From Ettlia oleoabundans (lineage: Eukaryota > Chlorophyta > Chlorophyceae > Chlamydomonadales): a DNA stretch of 16,402 nucleotides. Of this stretch, positions 1 through 7,463 are shown piece by piece. The notes under the pieces are model-generated. The model did not search any database and had not been told where the DNA came from. It worked only from the letters and a program-made list of their open reading frames with translations. The stretch lies in NCBI GenBank assembly GCA_019693395.1, contig JAAMXP010003974.1, positions 1-16,402 on the forward strand. The letters are read 5' to 3'. Position 1 is the first letter of the stretch, and every line of letters starts with the position of its first letter. Position numbers and translations under genes: made by a program.

Positions 1-197
1 GGGCTGGTGGGTTCCCCCTTTTATTCTTGTGGTTCATGGTTTGAGGGCATCCTGCGGACAGCTATAGGTGCGTGTTGTGGGTTGGTTCCCCAATGCCAGG
101 CCATCGAAGCAACAGGTCGGAAATCAAAGTTGGCGCCTTACCACTACCATACTTGCTCGTCCCATGTCGTGCTATACTTCATGGTCCTTATTTGCAG

Positions 198-2283
198 GTG
201 TCTGTGCTGCGGCGCCAGCTGCTGCGGCTGGTGCACGTCAAGGAGTTTGCCCCAGAGGCGGATTTCAAGGTGGGGCAGTGCTGGGGTGGTGGTCCTTGTC
301 GGCACCTGGTTGGTGGTTGGTAGCCACTTGATGGTCGTGGTTGTTGGTGCCAGAGCCTGAGTGATGGTTGGTCCTTACCTGAGTGGTGGTTGGTCCTTAC
401 CTGAGTGGTGGATGGTCCTTACCTGAGTGGTGGTTGGTCCTTACCTGAGTGGTGGCTGGTCCTTACCTGAGTGGCGGCTGGTACCTGACGGGGGTTCTTT
501 GTCAATACTTGAGACCTGCTCAACCCTTCATCAACCAGCTACATCTCCATCCCAGTGCTCTAAAATTCCAATACTAGTAATTTATTATTAGTGATTTATA
601 GTTAGTAAATTATAACACTATTAGTAATATATTATTGGTAATGTATAACTAGTAACTATTCCAATAGTAGTAATTCAACTGAATATTGACCCTTGCTGCT
701 GTGCTCTGCAGGACCCGTGCTCCACCCTGGTGCTGCGTGACGTCATCTGCCCCGCCTGCCAGGACTGTCGAGACTTGGACCTGTGCAGGGACCCCGGGGT
801 GAGCTGAATCCCTCCTGTCCACTTCTGGTGGTGCAGTGTGTCAACAGCCGTAAAAATGGTGCAGCTGTCACTATCAGTAACCATAGAAGTGGTGCATTTT
901 CGTCAGTGTCCAGAAAGCTTTCAGTTTCCTGCCTCAAACCACGTGCCAAGAACTGCAAGAGTCGCGGCCAAAACTGCAAGAGGCCCCGCCTTGGGGAATT
1001 GCAAGGATCACGCCCAGAACCGCCATCCCGCGCCTTTGCCGTTGCCTTTGGTGCAGATCCAGCAGCGGGACTGGCGCTGTTCTTCCTGCGGTACCGAGCG
1101 GGACGTGGCGGCGGTGGAGGCGCGCCTCTGCGGCCTGTTGCAGCAGGTGAGTGGGGGCTTGAGAAGGCTGGCTTGGCTGTTGGACGTCAGCATCAGTAGG
1201 GGAGATAGTAATGTCAACAGTGCTCGCACCCGGGGTGTAGTCAGCTCCGACAGCACTGAACATGTTCACCTCCACTTAGAAGGGTGCTTTGGGTGCTGGC
1301 GTTGGACAGATGGGCAGGTGGGGGGGGTGCATGATTCGTTGTCTAGCAAGCAACATCTTCAAGCTGCGCCTTGAATCTCCTGGATGGTTGCTATTGGTTC
1401 CAGCTGGGGCTGATCGTCTTTTTTTCACAAAATTCCGGTCCTTCCAGTCCCCATCCACGCCAGCCTCCACCCAGTCCCAGGCAGCCAACGGCCTTCGCTG
1501 CACCAACCCCGTCTTGAGCACCACCCCCACCTCAAGCCCCCATTCCTCCCACTTTACCAGCGCCAGGCAACAGTCCCCACTTCATTCCCTTCCTGCCCCA
1601 CACACACCACCACTCCAGCCCCCCTCCCCAATCCATCACCTCCACATCTCCATCACCGCTACCCATCTTGATTCCACCCATATTCCACCTCCCATCCCTC
1701 CTCTCTTGTGCAGGCTGCCGACGGCTACCAGCTTCAGGACCTACGCTGCATCAAGTGCGCCAGTGTGGCCACCAACCACCTGCAGCCCCACTGTGACGTC
1801 TGCGGCGGGCACCTGCGCGGCACGCAACTGCCGGTGGGTCGGTTGGGTGGCAGCCACACGGTTTATTGCACCTGTATGGTTAAGCTAGTTTGCAAGTTTC
1901 ACTGCTGCTTGTGGTGAACGGTGCTCGAGCTGTGCAGGGCGTGCTGCATTGTCTGCCCTGCACTGCACTGTTGCCCTGGGGATTGATACTCTAGCTTCAC
2001 CTCCTGCCCACACCTGGGAAACAACGCAACAGGCGGTTGCAACAAGTTGGCAGCGTTGCAATTTGCAGTCCATTCACTGTGTTTTCCCAGCACCCTTTGA
2101 TGCAAACTTTGACTGCGCCACAGCAAGTCTGAGCACAGCTTCCAGCAGCCACATTCCCCTTGTCTGCAGGCGGCTTCCCGCAAGCAGCTGGGTGTGCTGG
2201 CCAGTATTGCGGAGTTCCAGGGGATGCCCCTGCTGGCTGAGATGGCGGGGTGGCAACTGGCGGGCGACGGCAGGGGCAGCTAG
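198..2283 (+). CDS. POLE: DNA polymerase epsilon catalytic subunit, C-terminal exons (partial)
   Basis: This is the C-terminal end of the leading-strand replicative polymerase subunit (Pol2/POLE); the catalytic part lies upstream of the window. Exons are 198-269, 712-798, 1057-1146, 1714-1833 and 2170-2283 (stop TAG), all joined in phase 0 at GT-AG introns. Seen: LLRLVHVKEFAPEADF, then DPCSTLVLRDVICPAC and CRDLDLCRD, the hallmark of the family. The first cysteine module is CPAC plus WRCSSC on the next exon; the second is LRCIKC plus HCDVC. The tail LGVLASIAEFQGMPLLAEM matches the conserved last helices. From family knowledge, this region binds the B subunit and a metal or Fe-S centre and supports checkpoint and helicase contacts. 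The second module ends CxxC, whereas yeast and human have CxC. Positions 1-197 are read as intron because no phase-compatible exon was found there. Identity is near certain. Confidence 0.95.
359..486 (+). repeat. 22-bp minisatellite in a POLE intron
   Basis: Five full 22-base units (359-380, 381-402, 403-424, 425-446, 447-468) and one partial unit (469-486) lie head to tail. The unit reads about gagtggtggttggtcctt followed by acct. Units differ by one or two bases. The array sits inside the intron at 270-711. On the opposite strand each full unit reads tcaggtaagg, a match to the 5' splice-site consensus. Confidence 0.93.
565..675. repeat. AT-rich intronic block bounded by 18-bp direct repeats
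   Basis: A stretch of about 110 bases is almost entirely A and T, in contrast to the GC-rich surroundings, and is full of tagtaa/attatta words. It begins (565-582) and ends (658-675) with the direct repeat attccaatactagtaatt / attccaatagtagtaatt, 17 of 18 bases identical. It lies in the POLE intron 270-711. It may be a small inserted element or slippage product; no transposon ends were recognised. Confidence 0.6.
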
Positions 2284-2822
2284 CATGTGGTAGCAGTGGC
2301 AGCTGTCGAGTGTGATGGAGATGAACAACTGAAGGAGGTGCCTGAGCAGCACTTCTGTGTTCACAGCACCACACATGTTTTACAAAGAGTAACATAGCAA
2401 GGCCTAGCGCTCCGCGTAACTCCTTGATTACTGGAATGAAAATTGAGAAAATAGGAAATTGTTGCATTCCTGCAATTTCTACATTACTGAATGGAATGGA
2501 AGATTGCTCGATGTAATCTGAACAAGCCAGCACGCCTTGAGTGGGTGCCCCTGCCAGGACGGCAGCTGGGCAAGGTGTACAGGCCAGTGGGAAGATTGAC
2601 ATGCCTGGGTGAAGCGGGAGTGCAATACAGGGGCAGGGTCTGTTTGGTCACGCAGACTGTCAGACAGCAGCTCAAGCAAAAAGCTTAGTGCCCAAATGAC
2701 CTCGTGAAAAACGGAAAGCAATTGCCAAGACATTCCAGCAAGCAAGCCGCATGGTTGTATTTGGCAATGATGCCATTCGTCCACACTAGGGAGCAACGAC
2801 CCGTCAGCTCCCACACATTTCT
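2284..2822. other. POLE 3' region without recognisable gene
   Basis: After the POLE stop codon the sequence becomes less GC-rich (notably 2390-2520) and holds only short frames on either strand, none with a recognisable motif. A plus-strand frame from 2491 to 2688 could make 65 residues but looks like no known family. The first part is probably the POLE 3' untranslated region. Confidence 0.5.
2512..2516 (+). terminator. Possible poly(A) signal (TGTAA) of POLE
   Basis: TGTAA is the usual poly(A) signal of chlorophyte genes. This copy lies 229 bases after the POLE stop codon and is the first on the plus strand. The motif is short, so the assignment rests on position only. Confidence 0.4.
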
Positions 2823-2945
2823 ATGCGGCTGTATGAGCAGGTCCGGGCGGCAGCGCTGCGCCTGCAGAAGCGCGGCCAGGTCCTCGCAGAAAAGGGCGCA
2901 AAGACCGCTGGGGGAGCAGCCAGGGGCCCGTTAATGCTGCAGTAG
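2823..2945 (+). CDS. Short basic reading frame or terminal exon, unassigned
   Basis: A 40-residue frame starts with ATG at 2823 and ends with TAG at 2943-2945. The first 25 residues (MRLYEQVRAAALRLQKRG and on) would form a charged amphipathic helix. A TGTAA motif follows at about 2986, a spacing typical of an algal 3' end. It could be the last exon of an otherwise unseen gene or a chance frame: exon-like frames also run on the opposite strand here. No family is recognised. Confidence 0.2.
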   Translation: MRLYEQVRAAALRLQKRGQVLAEKGAKTAGGAARGPLMLQ

Positions 2946-3196
2946 GGAGGCTGGCTTCCATGCAGATGCCAACGGCTAAACAGAGTGTAACAACAAACAA
3001 GCCAGAGAACTGAAAAGGACAAAGTAGGAAGGGAGACGAAGGTTGCAGAACAAGAGTATAGGAGCAAGGGGCCACAACTTTAAGCAGGGCAAAAGGCCAC
3101 ACCTTGTGTAGCGCTCCTTGTCGTCCTGCGGCACACCCGCCAAGCCAAAGTAGTTGGTTTGGCACACCAGGCCCGCTGCTCTTTGAAGGCAGCGAC
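2946..3196 (-). other. Gap with coding-like minus-strand frames
   Basis: All three minus-strand frames stay open over much of this stretch. One contains CQTNYFGLAGVPQDDKERYT (about 3170-3110), which reads like real protein; another contains a hydrophobic run FSGLFVVTLCLAVGI. No exon borders could be fixed. Confidence 0.2.
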
Positions 3197-3465
3197 TTAG
3201 TTGCCGTGCCATGTCAAAAAATAAGATCGATTCGCCAATGTTCGCAGGAAAAACGGAAGCTGTCGCTGCAGTGCCAGTTGCAAACAAGGGTGCGCTGGTC
3301 CGCGGGTACACATGCTAGCTGGTGTAGTCCCAAGGTCACCGCGAGCATTGGCGAGCTGCCTGCCAGATCCCGCCAGCAGTCCAGCAACAAGTGAAGCTTC
3401 GCCATGGCGGGCAGCGCCCACTAGCAACCAAGTGGGGCTGGGGGCAGTGGGAGGGGCCAAGTATC
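3197..3465 (-). CDS. Exon-like frame with one ankyrin-like repeat
   Basis: On the minus strand a strong acceptor (pyrimidine tract ending tcctcgctgcag) opens a frame of about 89 residues from 3465 to the stop TAA at 3199-3197. It contains AARHGEASLVAGLLAGSG followed by ANARGDLGTTP, which fits the ankyrin consensus (helix-turn-helix, then a loop with G-TP). Only one repeat is visible, so the match is suggestive. The tail (QLPFFLRTLANRSYF) is not ankyrin-like and may belong to an intron or another frame. Upstream partner exons could not be joined in phase with confidence. Confidence 0.33.
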
Positions 3466-3513
3466 CTGCAGCGAGGAAAGGAGGGATGGGAAAGAGGTGC
3501 AGTGAACAGCAAG

Positions 3514-4041
3514 TCAGCAGATGGCCATTTGGGCCAGGAGGTGGTGGAGGGGTGCGGCAGAAAGCAGGGCGGCAGCGGCACACTGCTCAGGTTGATGCGC
3601 ATTGGGCCCGCGGGTTTGTCCAAAGCGACGCTTCAGCTCCTGCACCCACCTGCTGTTGGTGAAGGGCCTTGCCTCGAGGCACTCGTCTCCTATTCTGGGC
3701 AGGCCCGAAGCGCCCAGGTTCGCGGAGCCCTTGTTAGTGTGATGGTACCGTGATGTGATAAACTGCTCACAGTTTCAAGCAAACCACTATCCAGAACGGG
3801 GAGGGGTAACTCGCCGCCTTCTGGGCACACCAGGAAAACGCAGCACGCAGCATGGGTGACAAAGACGGGGGAATTCCAGCGTGTTGCAGCCTACGGGAAG
3901 CACGTACGATACTGCCAACCACGTTCTGCGCGGTGCCGAACCGTGTGCTGGGCAGCTGCGCACCTCGCAGCAGGTGGCGGTGCCGACAGTCCTCCCGCTT
4001 ACCGGCAACTACCTGAGCTGAAGTCGAGTGTTGCTGGTTTG
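3514..4041 (-). CDS. Two exon-like frames on the minus strand, unassigned
   Basis: Two minus-strand open stretches look coding. The first runs from a likely acceptor (ctttttcttag, exon from 4041) to a stop at 3769-3767, and contains TRFGTAQNVVGSIVRASRRL and MLRAAFSWCAQKAASYPSPF. The second ends at a stop at 3516-3514 and contains EARPFTNSRWVQELKRRFGQ. No domain was recognised. They may be exons of one gene that continues into the ankyrin-like frame at 3465-3197, but the phases could not be closed, so this is inference. Confidence 0.25.
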
Positions 4042-4326
4042 CTAAGAAAAAGGGATGGTTCTAGTCTGGAACCGGCTTTTTGCTCACATTCAATGTTATC
4101 ACAATGTCAAGCATGCAACAGGTCAACGCATACGATCGCGCTATGTCAATCACTCAACACACGCAGTTGCAACCAGCGTGCTGCTGTGAACCGATGGACA
4201 GGAATCGAATCAATAGCGATGCAAAGCACTGAACATGCCAGTAACAATCACAACCCAATGCGTGGTGAGTGCCCAGAAGGATTTGACATTGTGAGAGACC
4301 TCCAAACTAGCAGGCATAGGTACTGA
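4042..4326. other. Downstream flank of the membrane-protein gene
   Basis: No supported gene. On the minus strand this follows the stop codon of the membrane-protein gene, so it should hold its 3' untranslated region. No TTACA (minus-strand TGTAA) was found here. Confidence 0.4.
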
Positions 4327-5764
4327 TCAGTGGGACCCAGCGGGCCCTGCCGCCCACACAGAGATCAGCTGCCAGACAACGGCAGAAAAGGACAGGAAAA
4401 GAAGGAAGCACGAAAGCACGAGGGCTGGCAGGTCTGGGGCGAAGCGCTGGCCGCAGGAAGGGCAGTTGGGCCATCGAGGGCAATTCCTGCAGGCACAATT
4501 GTGGGCTGGTTGGGCACCGATTCATCACGCACAACAGGAAGCTGACAGGGAAGGTAACCAACGTGCGCACACCTGCTTATATAAGCGCGCAGATCGGCCA
4601 CCTGAAAGAGGTAGGTGAGGACCAGTGGTGCGGTATAACCCAGGCAGGCTATTGACCACAGCCCGAGCTGCTCGCACAAGCTTAAATGCTGCATGAGTTG
4701 GTCTGTGGGGCCTGCAGAGACGACTAGCAGTTGCAACAGGCAGGATATATAGTATGCTGCTGCCTGCAGTTGAACAGCCCCGCCAAACTGCTTTTGCACA
4801 GCAGGCACCAATGACCAGGGCAGGGCATGAAAGGTGCCCAGGGCATGTGCCACAATGCAGATTCGTATCTCTCAGCGCCGCTGCCAGCCCACCTGCTGCG
4901 ACTGGGAAGGGCAGCGGTGAGAGGAAGCGGAGGTAGGCTGCCATGTGAACCACCTGCGGCAGCTTAGCCCCAGCAGTGCCGCTGCTGTAGGCGGGAGCCG
5001 AGCACACGGTATGAAACAGGGTATAAACCGCCTCCAATGCCCCAACCAGGTGGACCCACACCAGCCACTGCAGCGGTCAGGATGGAGGGGCTTCATTCAA
5101 CAGCCAGAATGGGGGGTTGCATGGGGAGGAACTACAGCGCTGCAATACAGCTGCTAGTGGGTTGTCAGGCGATGTGAACGCGGCATGAACCCTAGGAAGG
5201 TTTGTCGCTTTGTTACCGATCCTCTTTGCACCTTGGGATCCACATATCCCTCCTCACCTCAATTGGCAGCCTGTACATTAGTGCAAGGAGTGGCAGGCTC
5301 AACACCTGGGTGGCCAGGAGGAACACCATCCAGCCGCCCCACTCTGTGCCACCGGTGCCGAGCAGCCTGCTCCAGCGCAGCTTGTGGCTGTAAAGGAAGG
5401 TGCTGGCGAGGCGGCAGCAGGCCACGATCCAACTGCGGTTGGGCAAATACCACCGCCCAAACCAGCGAGCCAAGCTGCCAGGCGCCAGCAAAACTGCCAG
5501 TTCAGCGGCGGCTGCCACCATCTGGCGGCGACCAGCGCGGCTGCCTGCTTGCAGGAACTGCAGCAGCACCAGCAACGGCAGAAGCAAGCTGATGCAGCAG
5601 TCGACAGCCGCCAAGTGCTGCGTCTGCTGCAGGCGAAACCCTGCCGCCATCTGCCGCGCGTGCTCTGCCGCTGCTTCATCTGGGTCTGCCGGCACTACAG
5701 GGCCGGCTGGCTGCCTGCCCCGACGGCGTTCTGCAGGCCCACTGGGTGTTCCACCACCGTACAT
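4327..5764 (-). CDS. Multipass membrane protein with C-terminal cysteine knuckle, 341 residues, family unknown
   Basis: Rebuilt from four minus-strand exons: 5764-5258, 5067-4893, 4756-4573 and 4486-4327 (stop TGA). Phases close at every junction (0, 1, 2) and all introns are GT-AG (190, 136 and 86 bases). The start is the ATG at 5764; a GTG 15 bases upstream is in frame but less likely. The first 45 residues are polar, rich in Gly, Arg and Ala. Hydrophobic segments lie near residues 52-72, 83-98, 144-166, 169-190, 229-243, 257-281 and 308-332, suggesting about seven membrane passes. Between the last two sits NCPRWPNCPSCGQRF, with C291, C297 and C300 resembling half a zinc ribbon. A second acceptor for exon 3 (before 4756) would also keep the frame with a shorter exon 2. 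No family was recognised, so no function is proposed. Confidence 0.65.
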
Positions 5765-7362
5765 GGTCCAAGACGCCACACGTCAGCTGAGTCCCGCAGG
5801 CCCGTGGCAGGGTGGCTCGGAAAAGGGTGGAGGCAGGCGGCTCCTGCCGTGGATGTGCCCCTCAACACTGCTTCTCAACCTTGTTGGGGGAGGTTGGGGC
5901 AAGCGGAACGTAATTTGATGCCCGAAACCTCCCTTGGTTTTCCAATGGCCGTGTACTGCTTGTGGCAAGCTTTATGCGAGCTGTCCAAGCCGCTGTTGAT
6001 TGCTTGAACACAATGGCAATTTGCATGACGAGATATCCTCCTCGACTTCCCACGAGGTTCGAAGCTGCTACTAACCTTGGAGGACCTGCTGGATGCTAGC
6101 AGCCAAGGACCTAGGCCTGTCTGGACGCTGTGCGTTAACTTTCACGTCAAGTCCAAAACAACAGTGCATAGGCCGCCTCTCAGAGGTGACTGCCTTGGAA
6201 GGCAGCACTCAGGGCTTCAGAAAGCGGGCCGCTCTGCTGCGGGCACAGCCGTCGCCGCTCTGCCGTTGCAGATGCTGCCGCCGTGTCAGCTGAAGGAAGG
6301 AGTCCCTGGTGGGGGAGCCGGCTGGATGCAGGAGCATGGGCGGCGGCAAAGTGGGGCTGGGTATGAGCGCATGGCGTGGGTGTGGCTGGGGCTGAATGGG
6401 GCATCCGCTGCGCTGCATTGGGCTGGGTTGCGCGTGGTGAAAAATAGTGCGTGTGGGCGAGTGTGAACTGCGTGTGGGAGTTACAGGCCAACTGTAGCAA
6501 GGAACACTGAAAGTTAAAGATTCAACATGGAAAGTTCCGCCATAAGAAGCCGAAATTTTAAACCCAATGCTAAAGACAGTTCAAAGTAAAAATTAACTCA
6601 AGTAAGGTCAGTAATGGTTGTTTCCCGCACCCGCCAGCCCTCGTAGTTTCCTCTGCTGGCTTCCTCAACCCACGCCTTAGGGCGCTTCCTTCCTTCCTTC
6701 CTTCCTTCCTTCCTTCCTTCCTTCCTTCCTTCCTTCCTTCCTTCCTTCCTTCCTTCCTTCCTTCTTTTGCTGGCGCTGCTGGAGGACTGGACTTAGGCAG
6801 AGCAGGCCCCTCGGCTCAGCCCCCTGCTGATTGCTGCTGCTGTCGGCTGGTCATGACAGCAACACGATGCGTCCTGGGCAGCATGTTGCAGTACTCACGA
6901 ACCCATAAGCCACATGCTGACCCTGGCAGCATCACCCACATGCTTCACCGCTGCCGATGGGCGGGCAATAAGCCAGCCTGCCGCAACATAGTCACCAGCG
7001 CCGCTGCATGAAGCTCCAGATGAGGGATGCTCCGCCTTAGTGGCGGCAACCAGGCTGGGTGGTGATGAGTTCGCAGGAGATGTTGGGATGCCAGCCTGGA
7101 CCGTTTACCGCTCAGGGACTGACTGCTGGGACACATGTTCCACACCAGCGAAAATGACAGCCTGCTGCTGTTTTGTCGCGAAGTTAACAGCTTACTGTCG
7201 GTCCTCGTGCTGCATAGACATAATCCCAGCACACTTCCTGCCCAGCAAAACACACAGCAACCAGGACGCATTCACTCCAGTTGAGATACACTTCAGCTGA
7301 GGTAAACTGAGATACACTGAGATACACTACAGCTGAGAGCGACGTATATCCGCTATGCAATG
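5765..7362. other. Intergenic region, no supported gene
   Basis: This lies between the 5' end of the membrane-protein gene and the 3' end of the CG-1 gene, both on the minus strand, so it should hold the promoter of the former. Plus-strand frames here lack ATG starts. A minus-strand frame ending about 6955 has a helical tail (HLELHAAALVTMLRQAGLL) and might be a terminal exon, but no partner was found. A simple (CTTC)n tract and short gagatacact repeats (about 7282-7330) are present. Confidence 0.45.
6685..6764. repeat. (CTTC)n microsatellite
   Basis: About twenty uninterrupted copies of the tetranucleotide cttc give an 80-base pyrimidine run on the plus strand (purine on the minus strand). 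It lies in the intergenic region upstream of the membrane-protein gene. Confidence 0.97.
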
Positions 7363-7367
7363 TTACA
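7363..7367 (-). terminator. Probable poly(A) signal (TGTAA) of the CG-1 gene
   Basis: TTACA on the plus strand reads TGTAA on the minus strand, 97 bases after the CG-1 gene's stop codon at 7466-7464. Motif and spacing fit a chlorophyte 3' end. Confidence 0.55.
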
Positions 7368-7463
7368 GCAGTTTGGTGCAAAGTTACTGTAACATTGCAA
7401 CACACGCGGGTGCTGCCTCAATCACTATATTAGTTCATTGCTGCCGATAAACCCCAACCCTCC

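Noticed and set aside
7..360. 117-residue plus-strand frame at the window start
   Set aside because: It covers a POLE intron and only partly overlaps the true exon 198-269, which is read in another frame (LLRLVHVKEFAPEAD).
4573..4584. Perfect palindrome gcttatataagc as a TATA box
   Set aside because: It lies within the third exon of the membrane-protein gene (DLRAYIS) at its donor, so coding sequence explains it.
6077..6466. 129-residue plus-strand frame
   Set aside because: It opens with TTG rather than ATG, has no recognisable motif and no splice partners.
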